Under the pieces are notes generated by a model, which worked only from the letters and a program-made list of their open reading frames with translations, had not been told where the DNA came from and made no database searches. From assembly GCA_937930555.1 (NCBI GenBank), contig CALHCH010000081.1, forward strand, positions 1 through 38,208: DNA of 38,208 bases, in the 5' to 3' direction. How positions within the stretch are numbered: the first letter of the stretch is position 1; the number at the start of each line of letters is the position of its first letter. A program made the position numbers and the translations under genes. This document shows positions 1 to 10,267 of the stretch, piece after piece. The stretch is from Candidatus Absconditabacterales bacterium. Lineage in GTDB: Bacteria > Patescibacteriota > Gracilibacteria > Absconditabacterales > Absconditicoccaceae.

Positions 1-460
1 ATACACTACATCAGCCGCTTTTTACGTCTACTACCGTGAGACTCACACCGTTGATCACGATACTTCATTTGGGTATGATCAATGGATCAAAACGCTCATC
101 AAAAGCTATACTCACCTTCAACGAACCATCCTCCTGAGTGAGGAGATCGGTGACCGTGCCAGTGGTGTCTATATGTCCGGTCACCACATGACCATCTAGT
201 CTCTCTCACATCTGCATACCCAGCTCCATATTGCAGTGATCTCAGATCTGCTTGGATCATAGTGTCGTGAGATCCAGACTCTCCTGCATAGCAAAAAAAC
301 CATATCTCTCATCCTCTATCATCTCTACCGTCATACATGCACCATCGTGCGAGACACTCTGTCAGATATGCAATACCACATCATCAGGCTTACTCAACAC
401 AAAATGTCCACCATCTCTATCCAATATCTCCACTTGGTGTGTCACAATACCCGTAAACAT
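1..460 (-). CDS. ribE: Riboflavin synthase alpha chain (partial, 3' end outside window)
   Basis: Riboflavin synthase dismutates two 6,7-dimethyl-8-ribityllumazine molecules into riboflavin. The translation begins with the canonical MFTGIV start and continues with GQSVSHDGACMTV, a LxxTTLG segment, DGHVVTGHIDTTG and INGVSLTV, the signatures of the first lumazine-binding barrel and the start of the second. UGA must be read as glycine (five codons, e.g. in IGQSV and MGERLDGH). About 153 residues are visible; the usual length is about 200, so the C-terminus lies beyond base 1. The start is fixed by the family's invariant N-terminus. No other rib gene is visible. CPR genomes mostly lack riboflavin synthesis, so the gene is notable; it may be a remnant pathway or a lone salvage step. 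Confidence 0.93.
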
Positions 461-716
461 CCGTATATCATCATACAAATAAAAATGTAGTAATATTAGT
501 CAAAGTATCTGTACAATACTCATACTTGTCTAAGATACAAGCACCTACAAAAGACAAAGCACACAAAACGTAAAGTAGAACATCAAAAATACTCACAAGT
601 CAACTCAAGCACACAAAACACGTCTTGATTTCTGACAGCGTATGAGTAAAAATCGTGATATGAAGCAGTCGCAAGACTCATATTCATACACAAACTATCA
701 ACACTGGTACGAACAT
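417..716 (-). CDS. Possible small membrane protein ORF (doubtful)
   Basis: With only TAA/TAG as stops there is a 99-codon frame on the minus strand, opening with ATG at 716 and ending inside the ribE start region (44-nt overlap). The translation is very hydrophobic, with two or three potential membrane segments and several cysteines. The region is rich in T on this strand, which produces hydrophobic translations by chance, and I recognise no family. Because two of the three stops remain, a chance frame of this length is unlikely but not excluded. Treat as a hypothesis. Confidence 0.2.
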
Positions 717-894
717 GGAACACATAAATCTAAACCTCCGATAGCTTGAACACCTATCGGTCGTACACAAAGAATCCCGGACTCCTTATAGGCCAGGATT
801 TTTTGTTTGTACAAAAAAAACACTAAACGCATGCCAACGGCTGTCATCTCGACCGTAGCGAAGAACACAGTGATGAGTGGAGTGGAGGGATCCA

Positions 895-1070
895 TTGTGA
901 AAGTACACAAACACAGTACTAGACTATACCCTAAAGGGCATAGTTGTACATCACAACTGACTGCTTTAGCTGTCAGTATATGGTAGATACGTCATCCAGA
1001 GGGAGGAACGACCGAAGGATCCAGGCAGGTAGCATCTAGCGATGAAGAGGCAATATTCAATAAGAGGTTG
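895..1070. repeat. 176-bp direct repeat, copy 1
   Basis: Nearly identical to 1083-1258 (offset 188 bases, only scattered substitutions). Each unit holds a run of small hairpins: ccctaaaggg, an agttgt...acaact stem, and ctgactgctttagctgtcag. A REP-like tail follows (gtcatccagagggaggaacg). The 12-base spacer between the copies differs. No coding frame spans the unit. The region just upstream (about 829-894) contains another REP-like segment starting gtcatctcgaccgtagcgaag. Confidence 0.85.
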
Positions 1071-1082
1071 TGGTATTGCCGC

Positions 1083-1258
1083 TTGTGAGAGTGCACAAAC
1101 ACAGTACTAGACTATACCCTAAAGGGCATAGTTGTGCATCACAACTGACTGCTTTAGCTGTCAGTATATAATAGATACGTCATCCAGAGGGAGGAACGAC
1201 CGAAGGATCCAGGCAGGTAGCATCTAGCGATGAACAGGCAATATACAATAAGAGGTTG
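1083..1258. repeat. 176-bp direct repeat, copy 2
   Basis: Second copy of the unit at 895-1070. Differences include tatatgg versus tatataa in the middle and gatgaagagg versus gatgaacagg near the end; the hairpin-forming bases are unchanged. Together with the rest of 461-1501 this is a roughly 1-kb stretch without a convincing gene between ribE and the small protein at 1502. Confidence 0.85.
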
Positions 1259-1458
1259 GGATATACGCTGAGGGAGATTATTTTTGTCATCGAATTTTTG
1301 TCACATCTCTCTTGCATCACCCAACCATATCCCTATCTTCATCTCCAGTAAAACGTGGTTTTGACTCATATACTATATATGTATCTACACAAGCACTGAG
1401 CCGACTCTCTCATCATCATAGCCCAGCTATGATGTAGCTGTCGTCCTCATGTTGTTGT

Positions 1459-1484
1459 ACTCTAGTTTGTTCTAGAGTTTTTTT
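1459..1484 (+). terminator. Intrinsic terminator or attenuator hairpin 17 nt before the next start codon
   Basis: A 7-bp stem actctag/ctagagt with a 6-nt loop is followed directly by T7. It lies immediately upstream of the ATG at 1502 on the same strand. Just 5' of it (about 1425-1440) two short stems are mutually exclusive: catagc/gctatg and cagcta/tagctg. It may end a short upstream RNA or act as a leader attenuator for the downstream gene. Confidence 0.7.
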
Positions 1485-1501
1485 ATTGTTTATTATTTGT
1501 C

Positions 1502-1924
1502 ATGAATCAAAAACTCCTAGAATGCAAACATCGTAAAATAACTACAAATCCGATACTAGGTAAAATAACAAATAATACCTGAATGATCAACGATATCGTA
1601 AAAAAAACGACTGAAAATAGTCTCTCAAGCACACTCATGGTGCTAGAAAAATATGTTGATGATCTGGAAAATAAGACAGAGCGATCAAGCTTTTTGTCAA
1701 AAATGAAGTTACTTCCAAAAAAAGATCAGGTGCATATCCTCAAAAAATGACATCTCTATCCTCACTTGATAGATGCCCCAACTGACATAAAATCTCATCA
1801 AGAGTTTGTTGCACAAAAAGGATTTCAAACCTTGCAAGAAATAATAGATGTATTTAGCCTGGAAAAGAGAAATATACCTATCGTAAATTCTATCAAAAAA
1901 GAACAGGAGGCTTTAGTTGCTTAA
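1502..1924 (+). CDS. Hypothetical 140-residue protein
   Basis: Intact frame with two UGA glycines, ending in TAA two bases before the TAG of the converging RND gene. The protein is hydrophilic and Lys/Glu-rich, with no signal peptide or membrane segment, and probably mostly helical. It begins MNQKLLECKH and ends KKEQEALVA. I do not recognise a family. The start is the first ATG after the terminator-like hairpin at 1459-1484. Codon use (UGA for Gly) matches its neighbours, which supports real coding. It could be a small regulatory or structural protein; no function is proposed. Confidence 0.65.
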
Positions 1925-1926
1925 AA

Positions 1927-4900
1927 CTACCTCACTCTCCTCCTCCAAAACTGCCACCATCTCTTTCTTCTCACGATCTGAGATCCGTCTCAGATTGGGG
2001 TTTTGGGTACAAATACCATATAGTACAGACTCGGTATCACAAACAACGTCATCGCCGATCCGGCAAACAATCCAAAGATCATCGTATACCCCAGTCCAGC
2101 CCAAAACTCATCCTGGAGTGCAATAGGCAGTACTCAGAGTAAGGTCGTAAGCGTAGTGAGAATAATCGGCTGAAGCCTAGATCTCCCTGCCTCTATGATA
2201 GACTCAAACGTATCTACTCAGTGGCTCAAGTTTTTATTGATCTTGTCGATAAAAATAATCGCATCATTGACCACAATACCCGTGAGGGCGATAAATCATA
2301 TCCCAAACGGCATAGAGTATGGGTTGCCTGTTGCTCGTAGTCATATATTGACTCACAGGAGAGCGAGTACCACCGAGTACAATATGATCGCAGGCTTGCG
2401 AAACGAGTTGAACTGCAGTACCAATATCACCAACATCAAAAATAGCGCTATCACGAGTCATTTGACTGCCGCAGCGATCAGCTCGGCGTTTTCGTCACTC
2501 TCACCCGCCGCATCAAAACTCAATCCATCTGGGAAATTGTACTCTTGGGCTCGATCTGCAAATTCGTTTTGGATCACTGTCCCTTGTCTGATGTATTCTG
2601 GTTCTAGATCAGCATCGACCTTAATAGCGATCTTGGTCTCAGCTCTAGAGATCTCACCTACAGAGTTGTCTACACTATAGTCCATCACCTCACTCACCGG
2701 GATCAGTCCGTTGGGCGTGATGATCATAGTATTGGTGATATCAGAGGGACTCACCTGATCCACAAAACTATCATACAAGACCTTGATATCCGCATCGATA
2801 CTATCTATTGTGATCGACCCAGCATTGGCACCATTGAGTGCTACTCATAGCTGACTGGTCACATCGCTAGGCGATATACCCAGTGTAGAGAGCTTGGCAC
2901 TATCAAACGCAAAAATAAACTGACCTGGCGTATCTTTGGAAGAGATGGACACATTTTTGGTCCCGTCCACCCCACGCAGATGAGCGGCAAATTCTTTTGA
3001 TACCTGGACGAGTTGAGAAAACTTTGTATTGTCGTCTGCGGTGAGTCTGAGTCATACAGGCTTGCCTGCTGGAGGTCAGCCTTGCTCTACCACTGTCTCC
3101 ACTACCAGTCACTCTCTGGTGAGGGCAGATAGATTTTCTAGCGTCTCTTTTTCTATATCAAACACCTCTCTCATTCATCTAGATCTCCTCTCATCTAGAT
3201 CTATCAGCTCGATGGTGGCATTGAGTGTGTTGCCAGCTACACTGAGTGAGTACTGATCTAGCTCTGGTATCTGAGAGAGCTGTGACTCCACCAGTGGTAT
3301 ATACTCAGCAGTCTGTTCCGTCGTCGCGCCAGGCACGTTTTCTACACGTATCACAAACACCCCTTGATCACCACCAGGAAACAAGGTAAATCATATCTGA
3401 GGCGACAGCACAAAAAATGTCGCAAACAACGCCACGATAGGCAGTATCACGCTCAGTATCCTAGTTTTTTTGCTACTCAAAAATTTTCTGAGGACTTTTT
3501 CGTATCGTCTACTTAGGCTATCTAATGCACGTTGACGGAGTGATTTGGTAGCGTGTCATCTCTCCACCTTACCTTGTCTCTCGAGAGTGAGTATCGCCAA
3601 GTCTTGCTCTGAGAGAAACTTCTCAGCAGTCTCCTCGCGCACATACCAGGTTTTTGGTTTTGATAATTTGTAAAAAAACGCAGAGTTGACGGTGAGTGAG
3701 ATAAACAATGCCGCAAGCAAAGTAATAAATACCGTAATAGGGATATATGCCAAAAACTTACCCAAGATCCCAGGGAGCACCATCATCGGTATAAACACCA
3801 CCAGAGTCGTCGTAGTGCCCGCTATCAACGGTGCCTTAAAATCCCTCACGGCCATCAGGACGGCCGTCTTGGGGTTATATCACATCTTAAGGTTTTCGTA
3901 CGCTCATTCGATGATCACGATGGTGGTATCTATGGCGATACCCAGGGTCAGTACGAGAGAAAAATTGGTCAAAAAATTGAGCGTATATCCTATCTCATTC
4001 AATACAATAAACGTGATCATAAACGCAAGGGGTATCGCAAAGGTCGCAATACTTGCTTCCTTGAGTCACACAAACAGTAGCAGACACGCAAATACTCATA
4101 CCAGGGTAAGGATACCACTCTGAGCCAGATCTGCGTAGTCTTGCTTGATAGTCTCAGAGAGATCTAGACTATACACATACTGCAGACCATCATATGTAGG
4201 AGTAGCGAGCAGATTTTCCAATGCTTCCTTGGCACTAGCAGAAGCAGCAAAAATATTGCCTCCGTCGGCTTTATTGATACTCAAGGTGGTGACCCCATAG
4301 CCCTGCTCCTCATAGCGACCAAATGTTTTTTGTGCTTCATCATCATACGTGCGGGTCACAGTAGCTATATCACGGAGCTTGATACCAGCACTCAGCGGCA
4401 CATCTAGCAATTCCTGCTCGCTAGCGAGTTCTCCATCTATACGAAAATCATACTGCAAACTATCTATCTCAAAATTTCCCAATGGGGTATTGGTATTGTA
4501 GCTACGGATGGCATTGGAGATCTGAGCGAGTGTGAGTCAGAGCTGCTCCGCGATTCATTGGTCGACCTGTACTTGTAGCTCAAAATCCGCTCCTCCGTCT
4601 ATATCTATACTCACTATCCCATTTTTTCATTCTAGGGTATTTTTGATACTTTGTGATGCTTGCTTGAGCCTGCTAGGGGGAAATGTCGTCCTATCACCAT
4701 ACAACAATACCTGAAACATCAACTGATTGTCGGTCGAGATCTCAGTCACATTGGGATCTTCGGCGTCTGCTGGGAGACGGACCTTGTCTACCTCAGCCTT
4801 GACGTCCGTGAGTACCTCTCTAGTGTTGGCATCGTTCTTCAATGTTAGGGTGGTACTCGCTATCCCTACTCTGGAGCTGGAGTCTATCTTGTCTATCCCA

Positions 4901-5157
4901 TCTATATCCTTGACCGCTGCCTCTATCTCTTCAGTCACCAGCGAGTCCATATCCACAGGATTTACCCCTGGATACACGGTCGTGATACTGATGATCCCAA
5001 ACTCGATCGTCGGACTAGACTCCTTGGGTATCGCCATCAGTGATACCGCACCCAGTCCAGCTATCAAAGCAATCACCAAAAATGAGATCCTCCAGTTTTT
5101 TACCCAAAAACCAAAAAAACCTGATTCGAGACGTGCGTATGTTTGGTCGATGTTCAT
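1927..5157 (-). CDS. RND-family efflux transporter (AcrB/HAE1-like), 1076 aa
   Basis: Proton-driven inner-membrane pump of the resistance-nodulation-division superfamily. Length matches AcrB-type proteins (about 1050). Visible features: N-terminal membrane segment after KNWRISF, the periplasmic porter start YPGVNPVDMDSLVTEEIE, a TM4 segment LGIAIDTTIVIIEG near residue 410, the TM11 motif GIGFIALTGIVVNDAIIFID, and a C-terminal LFVIPSLYY. All breaks in the standard reading are UGA glycines. In TM4 the usual Asp-Asp proton-relay pair reads Asp410-Thr411. The gene is last in the minus-strand set abrB-type regulator, fusion protein, SGNH hydrolase, RND. No outer-membrane TolC partner is seen. Substrate unknown. 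Confidence 0.95.
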
Positions 5158-5160
5158 AAT

Positions 5161-5283
5161 AGAAATAAGGAGTTAGGAAGTAAGAATTAGGAAGGAGTAA
5201 TTAGCAATTCGTCATTGCGAGTGAGATATGTCATCCTGAGCGGAGTCGAAGGGTCGACATATCGATCGTGGCAATCTCGTGAC
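5161..5283. repeat. Intergenic repeat block left of SGNH gene (purine-rich arm plus REP-like palindrome)
   Basis: Bases 5161-5206 are a ggagttaggaagtaagaatt-type purine-rich arm. Bases 5209-5283 form a REP-like palindrome beginning cgtcattgcgag, with inner arms gatatgtc/gacatatc. Matching sequence in opposite orientation lies on the far side of the SGNH hydrolase gene (5946-6085). No gene fits the block. Confidence 0.7.
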
Positions 5284-5287
5284 GGGA

Positions 5288-5902
5288 CTAGATTCATAAG
5301 GTATCAATATATGACTTTACTTGATTATAGATCTTTATGTGTCCCAAATCATTAGGGTGTATACCATCATCAAAATCTGTTTGAGTATCAAGTGTATCAT
5401 GCATATCTAGATAGTGTACTCATTGAGCATCAACCGTCTCATGTAATATCTTATTATACTCATCAATGCGTTGCATACTGTAACATAGCTGTGCATCTCG
5501 ACTTACAGGCATTGTTCTAGATTCATCCACATTTAGGATGCTGAGAAAAACAATATGATCAACATGAGATTTTGCCATATCTATCAAGGCATCGATATTT
5601 CTCCTAAAATCATTTTGAGAAACATTAGATTTTCATGTTGTAGGATTATATCAGCTGTCATTTGCTCACATAGCAAACACAATAAGAGAGTTGGAAGAAT
5701 TACATCTTATAGCGAGTTCATTTTCAAATCTAGTAATCAAGTCTTGCGTTGTATTGCCAGATATGCTTAGATTGTACACAGAATGCTCCCATCATTCTTG
5801 TCATCAAGACATATATACCGCCTTCAATCTCTCTGATCGTCATCATCACTGGTCATCAAAAGCTCACCATGCAATACTTGCACCAAAAATAAATATTCTC
5901 AT
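5288..5902 (-). CDS. SGNH/GDSL-family hydrolase, 204 aa
   Basis: Predicted esterase/lipase-type hydrolase. All SGNH blocks are present: block I FGASIAWG near residue 6 (catalytic Ser), block II glycine in NLSISGNTT, block III FAMGANDSG, and block V DGIHPNDLGH with the Asp-x-x-His pair. Many of the glycines, including three in a row near residue 19, are UGA. A CGA codon at residue 22 follows them where SGNH proteins commonly have GGW, in line with CGA=Trp. No signal peptide is evident. The gene sits inside the efflux operon between the fusion protein and the RND pump but is bracketed by inverted repeats, suggesting later insertion. Substrate unknown. Confidence 0.9.
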
Positions 5903-5945
5903 CGCTACATGTAAGAAAAAAATAAAAGACCCTATCTCATGTCTC

Positions 5946-6085
5946 GCTTATAACCTCCCGAGATTCCACGACGCTAACATTCATCCCGTATACACGGGAG
6001 AATGTAACCGTCTCTGAATGACGTGTTGTCTATACTTACTACAGTTCCCTATTTCTTTTTTCCTTACTCCTAACTCTTAATTCTA
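5946..6085. repeat. Intergenic repeat block right of SGNH gene (inverted relative to 5161-5283)
   Basis: Contains a REP-like segment with the hairpin cattc-a-tcccgt/acggga-gaatg (about 5978-6005), an end tgaatgacgtg resembling the inverse of the left block's cgtcatt, and the pyrimidine-rich arm ttccttactcctaactctta (about 6060-6079), the complement of the purine-rich left arm. The block touches the stop codon of the fusion-protein gene. Confidence 0.65.
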
Positions 6086-8296
6086 TTCTATCTCATCCGC
6101 TACCTTAGCTCTCTTATCCTCTTTTAGCTCTTGTATATTAAGCGTCTTTGGTTCTTTGCTTGCGTCATGGATACTTGCATCGTAGCTATTCATAGCTGAA
6201 GTAATGATTTCGAGTCAGCTTCATATGGTAGATCTGATCTCGATGGAGGTACCTCGCACATCACCTAGCTCTACTTGCATTTTTTCTGGTTGTGCTCAGT
6301 TTCGTACCCATATGGAGCCTGACTCACTCGTGAGCATATCTACTGCCTGGAGCGGGAGGAGGGTATATGGAGAGCTGAGTGGTATCTGCACTCTCACCAC
6401 CTCACCGAGTCTATCAGAGAGCTGATCGAGCTTGATAGTAGTCTTGTACAGGAGCTGCGCATCAGCTATATCCGATACCGAAGCCACTATACCGTTGTAT
6501 GTTTTGTCTCACTGGAGGACGGTCACATTTTTGCCTACTCATATTTGATCTTTTTCGGTTGAGCTTAGAGATATGACTACTTCTTGGTCGTTTGTATTGG
6601 TCAGCCCAAACAACGGTGTCCCTGGATTTACTTCTTCTCCCACATCCACAAACACATCTGAGATACTGCCCTGGATAGGAGCGGTGACAGTGAGTTTGGA
6701 CGCATTTGCCACTGCTTCATTGTATGATACTTGTGCTTGGTCTATAGCGTTTTGGAGCGAAGCAAGCGTGACTGACTTGGTTTTTTGATTTGCTGCTAGG
6801 GCATTTTTTGCTGACTCTAGAGCTAGCTCTGCAGCTGTTACTGCATTTTGGATTTGGAGATTGGATCTTTCGAGTCATATCTTGGTCCTTTCTATGGCTA
6901 TGTCAGATCTTGTAGATCAGATTTCTGTTCTTTGGACTGCTATGTCCGTTCTTTCTCATCAGATTTTTGCTCTATTTGCTGCTATCTCAGCATTTACTGC
7001 TGCATCCTGGAGTTGCTGTGCTGTGATATCACGTTGTTCCTTGAGTATTTCGATATTTTTTGCCAGTGATTGTTGATTTTGGACAAACGTCGCCAAAAAT
7101 GAGTCTATCCCATTGATCTGACTCACGATACCTCCAGACTGACTATTTACCTGAGCCTGCAGACCATTAATCTGAGCGATCAGTCCATCCAGCTGGGTTT
7201 GAGGAAAAGTGTTTCAAGTAGTAGAATTTAGCAGTACACGATCCATCAGCACCAGGATCCTATCTAGACCATCTAGACTAGTATCTAGTGTAGTGAGTGC
7301 AGCTGGTATCTGATCGACCTCCTCTACCACAAACGGAAGAGATCACAATTGAAACTGAACAGGGAGCAATGTCCTGAGAGTATTTTCTGCTTCACGCAAT
7401 ATACTTGTATTTTGTACACTCAGATATTGTTCATAACTATCATTGAGCAACTTGTTTGCATCTGTGACGCCCAGTATCTTGTCCACACTATCTAGTACAT
7501 CACTATATAGTGTCACCACCTGATCTTGGAGCACCTGAGCAGAATTTACAAATCACTGAAGTGTCTGCCTATCAGCATCTAGTCTTGTTTGGTAGTCAAA
7601 CTCTGCTTTTTGTATGTCACTATCAAACTTTTGCAACTGGAGATTTGCGGAGCCTGATGCGGCAGGATCATTGGCCTGTGCTGCATACTCTGCTTGGATA
7701 CGCTGTTGTTCTGCATCAGCTATTTGCTGTTTTGCATCCAACAACTGCTGCTCATTGTCGAGTTGTTGTTGTCTAGCATCACGTAGTTGTTGTTCGTTGT
7801 CTTTGAGCTGTGCTGCAGCATCTGCTCTGGCTACATCATATTGTTGTTGGGCATTTTTGAGATTTAGCTCGAGATCTACGAGTGTATTTTCTAGATTCAC
7901 TCTGGATGATTCATAATTGAGTTTTGCTGATTGGAGTCATTCTCTCGCTCTTTGTGCAGAAAAATTAAATTGATTGTTGCTATCATCCATCACCATCACC
8001 ACCGCACCCTTGGCCAGGGTGTCTCACTCTGCAAATGATATGGTCCTCACCCTGCCTCCTGCCTGTGCAGTCACTGATACATCACTTTGACCGACCAATT
8101 TACCTGTTTTGGTGATAGAGGGCGTGAGTCCTATCTCATTGATTTTTTGGGTCTGTACGATGTATGGTGATTTTTGTGCAGCTTCTATATTATCAGTATC
8201 TTGCTCATCACCTGTAGGTCATCCTGGACGTCAGCATCCAGAGATGATTAGCATCATACAGAGTCACAGTATTCATATATGCTTACTCGATATCAT
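6083..8296 (-). CDS. HlyD/AcrA-type membrane-fusion lipoprotein with long coiled coil, 737 aa
   Basis: Periplasmic adaptor expected to work with the RND pump at 1927-5157. The start at 8296 is chosen because it gives a lipoprotein signal peptide with lipobox LIISGC (Cys about residue 19). After it come the first half of the lipoyl/barrel domain (VRTISFAEGDTLAKG), a very long Gln/Ala/Asp-rich coiled coil (about residues 115-520), and the second half (LTVTAPIQGSISDVFVDVG, then VGKNVTVLQG). At 737 residues it is nearly twice the usual length, because of the coiled coil. This implies a long reach, possibly across an unusual envelope. It ends AKVADEIE. It is 37 bases downstream of the AbrB-type regulator. 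Confidence 0.9.
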
Positions 8297-8333
8297 AGTA
8301 TATGGTGGTATATAGTATAAAATTAATCAAAAA

Positions 8334-8600
8334 TTATGCTGCCAGGCGGACATCCTCTTCTATCTCTTGCTGCATATACGAGAGAAACTCTGGTACATTG
8401 TCGCTCTTGATAAGACCAATAGCCATACCATGCTTGGTGAGTACCATCAACTTATCTCACTCGTTGATATCCAGCTCTTTCCTTACCTCTTTGGGTATGA
8501 CTACTTGTCCCTTGGATCACACAGTCACTGTGCCCACCAGAGCGGTATTGAAGTCTTGCTGTTTTCTTTGGAGGAGTTTTTCCTTATTTAGTGTATGCAT
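8334..8600 (-). CDS. AbrB/SpoVT-type DNA-binding regulator, 88 aa
   Basis: Small swapped-hairpin (SpoVT-AbrB/MazE fold) transcription factor. The motif GTVTVGSKGQVVIPKEVRKE followed by LDINEGDKLMVL is diagnostic; two glycines are UGA. The start at 8600 has an N-terminal helical extension rich in Lys/Gln. It is first in the minus-strand efflux set and 37 bases from the fusion-protein gene, so it probably regulates the operon including itself. Upstream (about 8660-8672) an imperfect palindrome tgattgaaaaatca could be its operator. It could also be an antitoxin-like protein, but no toxin gene is adjacent. Confidence 0.9.
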
Positions 8601-8719
8601 CACATCACAAAAATATAAAAGTGAAATGTATCAAAAAACACACTTTTCATACCTATTATGATTGAAAAATCAAGAACAGCAGCGCACATCTTGCAAAGAT
8701 GAGCAAAAAAATATCAAAC

Positions 8720-8741
8720 AAAAAACTCAACATAAGTTGAG
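8720..8741 (-). terminator. Intrinsic terminator after rpsI
   Basis: On the minus strand the stem ctcaac-ttat-gttgag is followed by T6. It lies 45 bases past the rpsI stop and closes the ribosomal-protein cluster before the efflux regulator. Confidence 0.85.
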
Positions 8742-8785
8742 CATTTGCATAATCTTGTCTCTTGAGTCAGTATTCTGTTTCTGCT

Positions 8786-9208
8786 TTATCTCTTACTCCA
8801 TTGAGGGCTTTTACGCGCTTTCTTGAGACCTGGTTTCTTTCTTTCCTTGATTCTAGGATCTCTTTTCATCAGCCCATATGGTTTGAGAAGCTTTCTATTG
8901 TCTTCGTTTTGTTCTACGAGTCATCTAGCGATACCTAGTCTGATAGCTTCCGCCTGACCCATCAGTCATCCTCCTTTTACAGAGATCTGTATATCATACT
9001 CTTTGGATGCCTTAGGTCCTAGGATAGCAAAAGGGTACATGATATCCTCTATCATATATGCGTGACCACCAAAATACTCTTTGAGCGTCACCTCTTTGTC
9101 TCCTTTTTTGATAGTAGCTTTTCCTGATCCTTTTGGAAACAGTTTGACCACTGCGCTAGACATTTTTCTTCTTCATACAGTACCATAGTACTTAGTAGAT
9201 GTTGCCAT
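8786..9208 (-). CDS. rpsI: 30S ribosomal protein S9
   Basis: uS9, part of the small-subunit head, whose C-terminal tail reaches the P-site tRNA. The start at 9208 recovers the family's N-terminal YYGTVGRRK block; the next methionine at 9163 would lose it. The C-terminus [12 protein letters not shown] is the conserved tail. One hundred and forty residues, UGA glycines in the GRRK and SVKGGLMG regions. Last gene of the cluster, 52 bases after rplM. Confidence 0.97.
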
Positions 9209-9260
9209 GTGCCTTGATAGTTTCAAGAATAAAATACATATATTATTTCTATTGTTTGTA

Positions 9261-9776
9261 TTATTGTTGTTGCTGTTCTTGCTCTGCTGATGATGCAGGA
9301 GCAGATACTGTAGTGTCAGAAGCATACAGAGCGAGAGGATTTTTGTCTGCGTACGGATGCTGATCATCAGCGTACAATTTCATTCTCTTCATTCTTAGCT
9401 TTCTTAACTTGTTTTTTGGGAGCATACCTCTTACAGCTAGCTCTAGGACTCTGAGTGGTTTGTGTTCCATCATCCACTTGAGCGTAAAGGTTTTTAGATT
9501 ACCTTTGTAACCACTATATCTATAATACTTTTTGGTAGCCAGCTTGTTTCAGGTTGTGACTATCTTGTCAGCATTGGTCACAATCACATAGTCACCAGTA
9601 TCTCGATGATCTGCATAGTGAGGCTTGTGCTTACCTTGTAGTTTTTTGGCGATCTCTACAGCTAGCCTACCTAGCGTCTTGCCAGTAGCATCTACGATCC
9701 ATCGCTGTCTATTTTCTTTTTGCCAGTCTGGATGTACCCATACTGTCTTATTTAGATCTTGAGTTGTAAATTGCAT
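9261..9776 (-). CDS. rplM: 50S ribosomal protein L13
   Basis: uL13 with [31 protein letters not shown] and a conserved [11 protein letters not shown] motif. One UGA glycine ([12 protein letters not shown]) explains the break in the standard reading. At 171 residues it carries a C-terminal extension of about 25 residues, Ala/Ser then Gln-rich, beyond the usual end. Followed by rpsI, the usual rplM-rpsI pair. Confidence 0.97.
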
Positions 9777-9877
9777 ATGTAAAAATTAAGAATTAAGAAT
9801 AACAGGGGATTAGGAGTTAGGAGTTAGGAGTTAGGAAGTTACTATTCCTTATTCTTTACTCTTTTTTCCTAATTCGT
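9777..9877. repeat. Palindromic purine/pyrimidine intergenic repeat
   Basis: The left half contains tandem ggagtta units (attaggagttaggagttagg) and the right half is the pyrimidine complement type (ccttattctttactc...cctaattc), so the RNA can fold into one long AU-rich hairpin. The same family is at 12053-12140 and, as split arms, around the SGNH gene. Confidence 0.6.
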
Positions 9878-10267
9878 TTAGATAAGTCTTACGAGTACTT
9901 TTTCTGCTGCATCACCATGTCTAAATCACATCTTGTAGTTTGACACAAAACCTGATTTTTTACCTTCTTCTAGGTATTTTGGCAATATTTCATTGATTAC
10001 TTTTTTGCCAGCTGACTCTGTATACAGCATAGATTTGATATAACTGATAGCTTGTCTCTTTGCATTGACTGCGTCAGAGTTGGCACCATATATGCGGACC
10101 AAACGAGAAAAGAAAGAATCTGCAAAAGCCTTGAGAACTCTCGATTTCTTGCCTGTGGTCTCGATCTTGCCACTCTCGATCAGACTTGTGAGCATGTTTC
10201 TCAATACAGAAGTTGTTTTCACAATACCTGTATTCATCTCCAGTACTCTTTTGTGCTTATGTCTCAT
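9878..10267 (-). CDS. rplQ: 50S ribosomal protein L17
   Basis: bL17 lines the polypeptide exit tunnel outer surface. The start MRHKHKRVLEM, LRNMLTSLIESGKI and the C-terminus FRHGDAAEKVLVRLI are conserved. The final 15 residues are recovered only by reading UGA as glycine. Length 129. It follows rpoA as in the standard alpha operon. Confidence 0.97.

Noticed and set aside
2264-2461. 65-codon minus-strand frame inside the RND gene.
   Set aside because: Different frame from the RND gene, which continues through this stretch with clear TM11 motifs.
1927-8296. Apparent pseudogenes: the RND, fusion-protein and many other genes look fragmented by in-frame stops.
   Set aside because: All interruptions are UGA at glycine positions; with UGA=Gly the frames are intact and full length.
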